Under the pieces are notes generated by a model. That model saw only the letters and a list, made by a program, of their open reading frames with translations, did not search any database and was not told the origin of the DNA. Of a stretch of DNA of 64,000 nt, positions 34,298 to 46,200 are shown in pieces. This stretch comes from Sarcocystis neurona (taxonomy: Eukaryota > Apicomplexa > Conoidasida > Eucoccidiorida > Sarcocystidae). Position numbers and translations under genes: made by a program. The stretch covers positions 2,988,138 to 3,052,137 of the forward strand of contig KL647301.1 in the NCBI GenBank assembly GCA_000727475.1. The letters run 5' to 3'. Numbering within the stretch: the first letter of the stretch is position 1; every line of letters begins with the position of its first letter.

Positions 34298-37200
34298 ATG
34301 CAGCAGCAGCAGGAGCCTGGGTTGCAGCAGCAGCAGCACGAGCAGCAGTCAACTGCTGGATCTGCTGCTCCGCTGAACACTGGGAGGAGACCTTTGCGAG
34401 ACAAAAGCCACCACGCGGTGGGAGGGATGACTGCTACAGAAGTCCCGAACAGTGAAAGAACACGTGCTGCGCGAACAGCAGCAGCAGCTGCTGCTCGCGT
34501 CGCGGACGCTGCTGCAGCAGCCATCCGTGCCTCGGCTGCTGCAGGAAACGCTCAAGAGAGGGCAGCGGGTGCTGTGAACCCTGCTGCCTTCCTTGGGAGG
34601 CCGCCTCGCATTCCTGCTGGGGCTTCTGTGGAGGCGCAGCGTGTTGTCGCTCAGGCCGATGCCATCTATGCTGCAGCTGCCGAGCTAGCTGCTGTTGCTG
34701 CGGAAGGTCTGCGCAAGCGGCCCCCCTTCCCGCCCGACGTTGCTGCTTCCGGTGACTACTCTGCTCGTCCTCACCGCACCGGTGGTGCAGCACCAGCAGC
34801 AGGCGACGCACGTGCGTGTGGCGCTAACGCGGGAAGACAACAGGCAGCAACAGCAGCAAACGCAGCAGCCGAAGAAACGGGGTCCGGCTGGGACACTGCT
34901 GGCGCTGTCGCTCGCCTGCTGCTTTCTCTCCCAGTACGCGGACTTCAGCTTCTCCTGCACTTCATCGTTGGCGTCTTCCGCCGTATCGCCAGTGCCTTCA
35001 GTCTGATGTGTAAGTTTTATCAACTCTCCATAATCTCAGAAGGTTTCGATTTCCTCTCACGTACCCGTCCGTACAGGTATGTACTCTTCCATGTACATAC
35101 GTCTCCATGAATGTATTCATTGGTAGAGATACGTATACATAGTTGAGTGTATAGTTGAGTACACGCGTATGTGTAATTGTGTATGTATGTGTGTGTCATT
35201 GTCTTTCTCTCTCATATATATGCGTATATAAATGTATATATATATGTGCATACTTACAAGAGGAAGATAAACAACCCCGTGTCTAATAGACACGAAAGTA
35301 GACAGGTGTAGACACGGAGATGAAGAACCAGGTGTCTAGACATCAGACACAAAGAAAAACCAGCCTCTTTCTTTTTCGTGTATTGAGCGTCGCGAAGGTC
35401 GGGGCGGCGCGCCTGCACGTGCGCCCGCGCACGCACGCAGAAGAAAACCGCAGGGGTGCGTTCTTCGAAACTTCTCTCGGTTAGAAAACGGGACCTCTGC
35501 GTCTGCGATGATGAGAGCGTGAACGAAAAAGAAATGGAGACTCCTCCACGGCACCCTGCTTGCGCCCCCCGGTTGAAGGCGCGGCTGTATGTTTTGTATC
35601 TCCGCTCTACGCTACAGTGTATATATATATATGTCCATGTGGACGCGTACACATATCTATGTATACATGTATATGTATGCATTTAGTTCTGGATGGGAGA
35701 TTTGGGCAGGTGCGCGGAGTCACGCGTTTCGTATTCGCTGTATGCACGTCGTCCGCTTCACGTGCTTACGATATGTCTACCCATATATGTTTGCGTCTAT
35801 ATATGCATATATGTATATATATATATATATATATGTGTATCGATTTGTGAGGCTGGGTTCCGTTTGCAGCGTCGGCGCTGATGTTGAGCCCGCCGCCGCC
35901 ATTCGCGGAGATGTACGAGAAAGACTACGGGGAGAAGCACCCAGTTTTTTTTTCTGGCACTCTTCCTGAGGTCAGCTTCGTTGCCCCACCTCCCTCTCTA
36001 TGAATTCTTTTGTCTCTCCCCATATCTTCGTTCACCGATGTGTCTGTCGACTTCTCTACCTGCGTGCGTCTCTCGGCTTCTGAGTCTCCTCCGATGTGCA
36101 CCGCTCCCTGCGTCTCTGCGTTTCGAATGTGTGTCTCTCTCTAAAATTGTGCAGACTCTTGCTGCGTTCTGCCCACGTCACTACCTCGCTATACATATAT
36201 ATATATATATCCGTATACATATATATGTGGATTTTCGCAAGTATATGTACACACGCGTGGTACGCACTTTCAAGCAGTGCAGGAGCAGTTGACCGAAGAG
36301 AGAAAAGCGGAGTGCCGTCTGTTCTTCTCGACCGGCGTCACGGATGTCATTGCCACACGTGTCTGTATCCATACGCACCATCTGCGCGTACTGCGTACGT
36401 GTATGTATGAATACATGTTTATTTAGTTGTGCTCACTTACATAGTGCAGGCCTCTGTGTATGTGCGTCGTTGTGTGTGGCGCATATATCCATCTGTTTAT
36501 CTGTACCGATCCATCTATCTGTCTGTTTCTGTCGGTCTGTCTATGTCTGTCTGTACATGTGTTTCATTTACGTAGGACATGTATATCCGTACATGCTTCT
36601 TTACTTAGTGCATCTACGTGTGTACACATATGTGCATAGACCTTTATATATCTGCCCGTGTATATATGTATGTGTGCGTCCCATCTTCACCTGGTACATA
36701 TACACATATATATAATATATATACGCTTCGTAAATTGTATGTATATATGTTCGCCGTCTCTTGCGCCTAATATATAGAGTTGTGCATATGTGTCCATTCG
36801 TGTGTCCCTCCTTCTCTTCCTCTTCGTCTCTTTCTCATTCTCCGTCTCGCTGTCTCTGTGTCTCCTGTAGAGAAAGGGCGCAGGGTGCTTGCTGATATTT
36901 TGGCACGCGAAAGCGTCGCAAATCGAGTTTTCCAACACAGAGCTGTGTCTGCGCATGTGCACCTATGTGTACATCTTTGTGTGCACTTTTTTTCTCTGTT
37001 CCTTTCGCCGTTTCTCTCTCTTTCTGTCTCTGTGTCTGTCCCTCTGTACGTACCTACGCATGTGTCCGTGAGTACCTGTCTACCTTCTATGTGTATATGG
37101 AGATGCCTGGATGCCCCGTGTCTGTTCGTGTGGGCGTGCGTATGCGCGGGGATGTATGAATGGACGTTACACGTGTGCATGCGTCTGTATATACGTGTGT

Positions 37201-40200
37201 GGGGGCCGCACTTTCGCGCAGGGAGACAGAGGTGTGTGTCTGTCTGTCTGTCTGTGTGGGTCACTTTGCTTGTTCAGGCGATAGACGCAGCAAGGCGAGA
37301 GGAGCGACTGCTGGTGTTGTATTTCCACAGCATGCGCAGCTCGAGCGGAGATCGCTTCTGCACCGAGGTTTTGACGGATGACCTGGTCATCGAGCTCCTC
37401 GTAAGAAGACGAAGAAAAGTTCACCGGCGCACACGCACGCTTGTTGCATACGTAGACACGTACAGACGCACATGTAGACGTCTCTCCGTGTGTGTGTGTG
37501 TGTGTGTGTATGTGTGTGTGTGTATGAGAGAAAGGAAAAGTCCACCAGTAGTTCGCGCCAAGTGTATCCTAGATGTAGTGTACAGCAGACACCTTGCGTC
37601 ACGTGCCGAGATGAGCAGGCGCACGCGTGTTTCCATGTGTCTTTTGCTCCGTCTCGCACGAAGGGAAAAACGGGCGGGGGGAAGGGAAGGGGGAAGGAGG
37701 GCGGACGCGCCAGTGTTTGCGGGCGCCTGTTTGTGCGATGATTGACCCAACGGGATGGACGGGAGTTCGAAGTTTTAGTTGGGAAGGTCTGCGGAGATAT
37801 TTCTGGCGCGTCCCGAGTCCCCCGGCATCTCTCTGCCTAACTGGCGGCATTTGCTGTCTGTTGGCACCGGGAGGGGGAACGCGTGGGCCCCTGCGAAAGG
37901 ATGTGGAGTGCGCGGCGAGAGAGAGAGACGCTGCGGAAAACGAAGTGCGGAGGATGGGCAGGGAGAGGAAAGGGAAAATAGGAGAAGCAGGAGGAGGAAC
38001 AGGAGGGGGAAACGCCCGCCGGCAGACGTGACGACGGGCCTCAAGGACCGGTGAAAGGGGGGACGAGGAAGAAGAGAGTTCGAAACGTGAGCCGCGGACG
38101 ACAAATTTATGTGTACGCGTACACATTGTCGGGAGGGCGGATGTCCGCGCGTCTGTGTAGAAATATTTTGTGCGAGCGCACTTGGGCGCGTACGTACACG
38201 TGTAGACGCTCCTGTGATACCAGCACACCTACACACGTATGCGTGTGTATGTGTCTTTCTGCAAGCCTCCGTCTGCGCCTCAAGTCGTACACGTGTATGT
38301 TTTTCTCCGCGGCTTCGTCTCTGAATCGTAGAAAGGGTGTTTGTCGACTTGTGCGACTCTCTGTTTTAGCCGTCCTGGTTCTTCTGGGGCTGTACACGAG
38401 CAAGTTTTTCTTCACCTGTGACGACGCGCGGGTGGCTGCTGCCTCTGTTGAAAGGTGAGGCGTCGTTCTGCTGGTTTTTCTCGACGAAGAAAGACGCACC
38501 TGTCTGCGCGATTGCCGGACTATAGGCAGGTTTCTCTGTGACGGACAGCGTCTGGTTATGAATTTCCCGTTCTGTGTGTGCGGGCTTCTCGTTTGCCTCT
38601 TGTCTCTCTCGTCTGTCTCTTCGTTTTTATTCTTGCTCTCCATATCTCCTCTCTGTATTGGCTGTCTCTCTGTGTGTGTTTCTCCGTGTCTCGCTTTGTT
38701 TTTGGTGGTGGTCCCCCTCTCTCGCTTTCTTCTCTTGGGCTTCCTCCCTTCTTCCCTCCGACTCCCTATTTCGGTTGCAGTGATTCCTGCCCTCTCTGTG
38801 TGTCTCTCTCTCTGTCTGTCTCGGCTTCTCTTTTTCGTCCCCTTTCTCTTCTTCTTGTTCTTCCTGTTCTTGCCCTGTCCATCTTTTCTTCTTCTTCAGC
38901 GTGGTCTCCTCGGCGTCTTCGTGACTTGTGCGTCTCCTCCTCCGTTGCTGCGGTTCCTGTCTTTGACGTTGCGTTTCTTCTCCCCTTTTTCCGTTTCATT
39001 TGTAATAAATGAACTCGCAGGACCACTCGAGCATCTTCTATGCAGTGGACGCGTCCTACTCTTCCGAAGCTTCGCGACTGCTCCGCACCTTCTTCCCGAC
39101 GAATCCGCGTCTGCTGCCCGCCCTGGCGATCGTCCTCCCGCCTCCCACGAGCAGCAGCAGCAGCAGCGGCGGCTGGCGCCACGAAGGATCCCGAGGAACG
39201 GCTGCTGCTTCCTCACGCACGCCTCCGAGTTCTTCATCTTCTTCCGTCTCCTCTTCCTCTTCTCTGGAGGGCAGAAGTCGCGGCACCGTGGGGGGGGGTG
39301 CTGCTGCCTCACGCGGCGGAGGAGGGGTAAGACGTTACCATCAGCAGCACGTGCACCTGCGTAGTCGGTGGCTGCTGCGGGGGCTTCAGGCCGCAGCAGT
39401 TGGCAACGTGGAAGAGCTCGTTGCTGCGCTGGTGCGCGCCCAAGAAAAAAACGACGAGGCGAAGGAACAGCGGGCCAGACATCTTCAGGAGGTGGAAACG
39501 AATCGACGGTGAGAGCAAGAGAGACGGTTTCGCCTGGGAAGAAAAAAAGTCCGACAGTTTCCATTCTCTGTGTGTCTGTCCCTCCCCGCTCTCACGGAGT
39601 CTCCCCCTCTTTCTCTTTTTCTGTACCTATGTGCTGTTTCTGTGCATGCATCCTGGAAAAGCAAACATTGATGGGTGTATATATATATACATATACACAC
39701 ATACACTTGCACAAATCTATATATATATACACACACATGTACACTATATATATATGTGCATGAGGGGTCTGTTGAATTTGTGTGTACGCGGGGGATATTG
39801 ACGTATTTCGTACGTCTCTGGATCTCATGCACCTGCCCGTAGAAGATACGCTTGCGTCGGGGATGCCCACGTGTGTCTTTCTTGCGGCTTTATACACCTG
39901 CCTGCATACATACGTATGTGTATGTAGGCAGCCGTAGCAAGTGTGTACACGCGTGTATGTTGGTACACGTACACCTAGATATCTATACACATATACCAGT
40001 GCATATATGTATATGTGGATGGACACGTGTATACGCGTGTGGGAGTTTTTGTATATGCGTACGCAAATTACATGCATCTTCGTGACAAGAGCGTCGAGGA
40101 CCGACGCAGACGTCGAGAAGTCCTCCGCTCTCCCAAAGACGGGCGAACTATTCGGTGGAAGGGGGGACGTCGACCTTCTGCTGCCTCCCCGAGGCGGATA

Positions 40201-43200
40201 TGTGCTGGGCGTAGTCGTGTGGCTCGGACTCTCTGGCTGTCTCTCCTGTAGGCGTCCGAGGAGGCTCTTCGTCTTTTTCTCGAAGCTCCTCTTCATACAC
40301 ATGTATCTGCGTCTCTGTATCTAAATGTATGCAAACACGTATATATATATATACTAATATAATGTGCATGTGCTGAGAGCATGTATGTGCACCATCACAT
40401 GTACATCTGTATATATATATATATATCGGTAGAGAGGAGTCCATTACACATGTGTCCGTATATCTATATATGTGCATCGTACATGTGCAAGCACTCGTAT
40501 ATACATATATATATATATATGTATGGATGTACATGCATATATGAGTGTTCCGCGTACACGGCCGTGCACCTTGCATCAGCCTGTCTCCCTGTCTCTCTAC
40601 ATACATATATATATGTGTATGTGTACATATTTACGTAGGTTTATCGTATAATGTGTATATGTGTGGATCTGTCTTGCTGCTGCGAGGAAGTCCATATGCA
40701 TAGCTGAGTGTCTCGTTCTGCCCAAGACGGAAGTACCTTTGCTCACTCTGAGTATGTCTGCGTACACATATATATCTATAGATGAGGTGACTTCTTCTGT
40801 CTTGTATAGGGACGTGGATTCAACGTGTAATCTCTCCAGTTTCTCTCATGCATGTGCTTAACACGTAAAAGTTCCGCATTTTCTATCATGCACGTGTGTA
40901 TGTGTATGTTCAACGGGTGAATTCTCCAGCCGTTCTCATATGTGTGTGTCCACACATGCCCACACTTACACATATAGATACGTACAGAACACGTAGATTC
41001 CTCGTTTTACATCGTAGAGTGTGTATGTGTGTGTGTGTGTGAATATATGTGTATATATTAAATGTGTATCTACATATATGTGTGTGGATGTGTTTCGTGG
41101 GTCGCGCGCGTGTGTGCTTCACTTGAGACGACTCATTTTGGGCCGCTCTCCAACTCCCAAGGACTGCGGACCAAATGTTGGGTGCTGTGGTGCAGGCTGC
41201 GCGAAGAACAGGAGAGAGAATTCGAGGAAGTCGTACGTCAGGAGAGGCTCAAGTAAGCGTGCCGTCGTCTTTTTCCGATTGTGGCTTCCTACGAGTGACT
41301 TAGCACGAATTTCGGGCAGTGTGGACACCCCTCGATATACGTGCTTGCGTCACACAAGTGTTTCTGTCTCCGTCTCTCTGTCTGTCTGTGTATGTGTGTG
41401 TATGTGTATATGTATATATATATGTCTGTGTGTGTGTGTATGTGTATATATATATATATGTCCGTGTGTGTCTGTGTCTGTGTCTGCGTATGTGTCTGTC
41501 TGCCCGTGTACATGTATGTCTCTCTTTCTATATAATATATATATATATATATATGTCTATGTGTGTGTGTCTGTGTCTGCGTATGTGTATGTGTATATAT
41601 ATGTGGTTTGTGACCGTCTTTTCTCACCGTTAACTGTCTTGGTAGTTTATTTTCTCTCGTGACGTGATTCTCTGTGTTGACGTCTTGTATTGCGTCGGGT
41701 CACTATCTCTCCTCTCCCACTTTTTCGCTTTCTTGTAGAACAACACCGTTCGCTTGTGCACCTTCTCCCTCTAATACAGGGATGCGCACGTAGGTGACCG
41801 ATGTATACTTTTTGCGTTGCTCGTTTACGTGGCCTCGCTCCCCAGACTAATTGCTCCATATATATATATATAAGCACGTGTGTATGTGTAGGTGCATATC
41901 TACAGTATCTATGCTTGCGTATATACATTTTTTCCTGTATGTTGTTGTCTACGTACAATCTATCTGTCTATGTGTCGTATTTATATGCATGTCCATACTT
42001 CCTCCACATGCTGTGTTGTCTGCCTTTCTGTCTTTCTTTCCGTGACGAATACCATTCACAAGAAATGACTGTTTTTCGTAGTATTGCTCATTTTTCTCTC
42101 CTCTTCCTATTGACGTGAATTGGAAGGTCGCTACACAGACGCAGCGACGAAGTCCTCGTTTTCCCTGCTTCTCTGTGTGGAATGTGCAGGCGTGTGCCTT
42201 CGCTGGCGTACGTCTGTATATATTCAGAAAGTTTGTGTCCAATACTTCAATTTTACAGACCTATCAGGTTGTTTTGCTCCTTAGCGAGGATAGACCAAGT
42301 GTCCGTGTGTGCATGTACGCGCGCATGGGTGTACGTCTCTCCACGTCATAGAGACGTGCGTCGCTTCTTTCATTTTGTCGACTGGTTCATTGTTAGTCTG
42401 TCTCTGTATGTATGTGTGTGTGTATGTGTGGGGGGGGGAAAGTGTGTCCCAAAAAACTGCTAGCGCTTCTTGTCTCGTTCTCCGTTTTTTTCGGGACTGG
42501 ACACCATGCCGGCTTGCATGTTTTCTTCTTTTGTCCTCATCTGTCTGTATCTCTCTCCGCTTCTCTTCCCATTCTTTCACCTGCCGTTTTGTCGGCCAAA
42601 ACGCCTCCTTTAAAACGCGCGCGTCTTCTTCTTCTTGTTATGGTCCGTTCAACGCGCGCAGTGGACGGTTGCTGTTCTCCTCTGCGCGCATGCAAAGCAG
42701 TTCACTCTGCTGTCCATCGACTCCTATACGTTAGTACAGTTTCTCCTGGACTCCACTCTGTAAAGCGCACGCTCTTCGTTCATATCTGTGGTGGCGTGTG
42801 TGGAACTACTTCGGCAAAGAAGCGCTCTTCTTCTCTGCGGTGTACACACCCACACGTGCGTATACATGTGTGTATATATATAAGGATGGGTAGACATATG
42901 TATACGTATACGTCGTACGTATTTGTATACGGAGTTCGCTGCACACATATCTGTGTATATATATCCACAAGGGTATTCACGTATACATTCATAGACAGAT
43001 AAAATGTTCTCTCCCTCTGTCCATATATGTGTACGTATTATAGATGTGTGGGGCTATGAAATGCATGCAGAGCGCAGCAGCTGGAAGAACAGCGGGCTGC
43101 AGCGGAGAGGAGGCGACGGCAGCGGGAGGAGGAACTGAGGCAGCAAGAGAAGAGAAAGGAAGAAAGGAAGAAAGCAGCGGAAGAAATTCGTCAACTTTTA

Positions 43201-46200
43201 AAGGAAGAGGATTTGGTTTTATCGACCGAACGCTCTGCAGGACAAGTAGACACCGAGGCGACACTCGTAGGTTCTTCTCGTGCCGACTGCCGCGCCTCTG
43301 TTCCCCCATTTTTTTGGCTGCGGCGACTTCTTCGCCCGTCTTTGTTGTCTTCTTCGCCGTCGCTGTTCTCTTCACTCTCTACATTTGTGGATAGACATGC
43401 GCGTGTATTTGGGCGTGTCTCTACCCGGCGACTTCTGCGTCTGTGTAGTCCTCGCATATATAGACGGCCACATCGTGAAGCGTCTAGGTGTATATTTGCA
43501 GTAAACGGGGCGCGTGTCAACAGGACGTATCTCTCCGCGTCTATCTACGTATCTGCATAGATGTACACATATACGTACGCTTAGATATATATTTATATAA
43601 ATATAAATAGATATCTATGTAAATACATAGACGGAGGAAGGTATTTGCAGTTGCGTACGTGTGGGCGAATGCGGATCTGCCTGGTGTCTCTCTGCGGATT
43701 CCTACTTCGTCGTATCTACCGGTGTGCGCATGCGTATGTGCATGTGCTTCCTCCATGCGACAGTGTTGCGGCCTTTAGCGGGTGCAGTCGAGCAGCTCCG
43801 CTGCCTGGCATCTCTCCCCCTTCGCCTACTACGCAAGTTCGCCGGTTGCCGGCATGTATCTGTATAGATAGATATGCGTCTGTATCTACATGTCCACCCG
43901 TGTGTCGAAGTCTAGGACGTGCCTCTACACATAGATGTGTGTCTGCTGTGTCTATGTAGATACGTCTTCATTATACACGCGTAGAGAGACATGTGCGTGT
44001 CTGTGTGGTGGAGCTCGTGAAAGGACTGATATACATACATGTGCTTGTGCACGCGTATTTATCCGTCTGTGTATCTGTCTATGTGTATATATATATAAAC
44101 ATGTGTGTGGGGGGACACATGCTGCTGGAAATGACTACACAGTGCGTAGACATGTGTGTGTCTACGTGGTGGAACTCGTGTAAGGCCTGATATACATCTG
44201 TGGACATATCTGTGTTTGTGCACGCATATATATATATATATATATGTTGTGTGTGGGGAGGCATGTGCTGCTGGAAGTGGCAACACAGTGTACCAGGGTG
44301 CGCGGCAGAAGGTATGTGGGGGGAAGGACAAGTTTTATGGCGAGCGGAGAGAATGAGTTCTTCTACGCGTTCTCGTGCGTCGATGCCCGTAGAGTTTCGC
44401 TGCTAGATGTAGATCTACGTATGAGACGCAGGGGGACAGCACAGGCAGATACACGTGCAGTACGTATGCTGGAAGGTTTATACTTACGCGTAAGACGCAG
44501 GGGGACAACCCAGGCAGGTGTAGGCGCAACACGTGTACGTGTATTTAGAGATGCATACGTGTTTGCTCGAAGAAGAGGGATGTGTTCGTCGGCGCTTCTT
44601 CGACGTCCGAGAAGATGCAGCAGTTGCTTCAGCAACCCGAGCGCGCGTGTTGACAGCCACTTGGACAGGAACGCTTGTGTGGCTCACGGGGCTGGCGAGG
44701 GCTGTAAGCGTCCACTTGCAGAAGAAAGGCAGCGGCGCGAGAAACGTGGGGAGGCGAGTTTAGATCTGGTCCGCTGCCGCGCATCACCGAGGAGGCTCCT
44801 CTTACCACGACGCCGTGTCTCTGTCTAACTGCGCGCACCAGCAGCTGCTACTGCATGCGATCGTCGTCCTCTGCGTGTTCGTTTCGAGCGGATGCCGCTG
44901 TGTGTGGCACGTGGTCATTTTTGGGGGGCTGCATAGAGACAGGCAAGAGTGCCACCACACACCGGCAAAAGAGACGTGTATGTGTGTTTGTTTGCCTTTG
45001 TGTTTGCGTGCGTGTCTGTTTGTGTTTGTATGTGTTTCTCTCTCTCTCCAGATATACATATACATATATATTAAGCATAGAATCAGTGTAACTACATACG
45101 TATATATATGTGTGTATCTCAAGGAGGTTGTTTACGTGTGTCCTGTTTTGCTGACGACCACGCCTCGGAGTCGCGTCGGCGGCGCGTCTGTGGGGGTGCA
45201 ACACAGCGGCAGGGAGGGCAACTTGGTACAGAATTTGCGCGTTTCACCCGCACGTACGCACTCCCATATTTATATTCACGTGTGTATGTGTGTGAAAATA
45301 GAAGTCACGCGCGCGACCACATCCCGCCTTCTCCAGAAGCGAGCGGCTTGGGGATGGTAGGTGAGCGCTTGCGGCGCGTTGGCGGCGGCGCGTCCGTGCT
45401 GCTGCTGTGGCTGCACCACTTCCGCGTGAAGAGAGGGAGACACAGCGAGTGACGCGTAGGCAACACGCAGAAGCCAGAGACGGAGACAGGGAGACGAAAG
45501 AAAGTGTGGACACGCAGGTGCATGCGCACTCGTGCTGCGAAGGCAATGTCGCGGCGGCGCCTGCGTGCATGCGACTGTGATTTTTCTTCTCTTCTTCGTT
45601 CGACACCGTACCGCGCTTCTTACTGAGACGTCGCGCGGTTTCCGTCAGGGCGAAGGGCTTTAAGCGTGCGGAACGAAGTCCGAGGACGTATGTGGACACG
45701 CGTATAAACACGTACACGCTTCCGAAGGCCCTCCCCCTCTCTCTGTGTATACGTATATATGTAGGCGCGCTGCATGAGTGGTGTGTGACGTACGTGTCTC
45801 CCTAGGTATGTACGTTTCCTGCGGTATGTACATATATATGTATACGTGTATGTAGGATATTGTATATATGATATACAGTTTCCCTTGTTTGTGTGGTGAC
45901 CGCATGCAGACGGTGAGTCTTCGGTTATCGTCCGGAGCGCGGTTCTGCAGACGCTTTCGTTCCACGGCGTCCCTGGAGGATCTCTATATTTGGGCCGACT
46001 GCGTGGGCGAGCTGTCTGGCGTAAGTCAGTTCGCAGGGGAACAAATATAGGCCACTTCATATAATATATGTGTGGATAGCGTTACACACAGGAGTCTGTC
46101 CGAATGGAGCAATGCGTACATTTATACACAGTACCCCTACGATATATACATATATATGTGTATGTGTGTGTAGCAAGTGTAGATGTGTTTCTTTGTCCTG

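Noticed and set aside
38558..39364. 268-codon + frame
   Set aside because: Most of it is the pyrimidine-rich end of UBX intron 3. The real exon starts at 39021 in a different frame.
43989..44291. Direct repeats considered as a CRISPR-like array
   Set aside because: There are only two copies of a long unit in a eukaryotic intron, with no regular short repeats or unique spacers.
44244..44828. 194-codon + frame in UBX intron 6
   Set aside because: Part of it looked like a charged helix, but splicing exon 6 directly to the UBX exon at 45910 keeps phase and gives the correct domain spacing. The frame covers a short duplicated GACGCAGGGGGACA motif.
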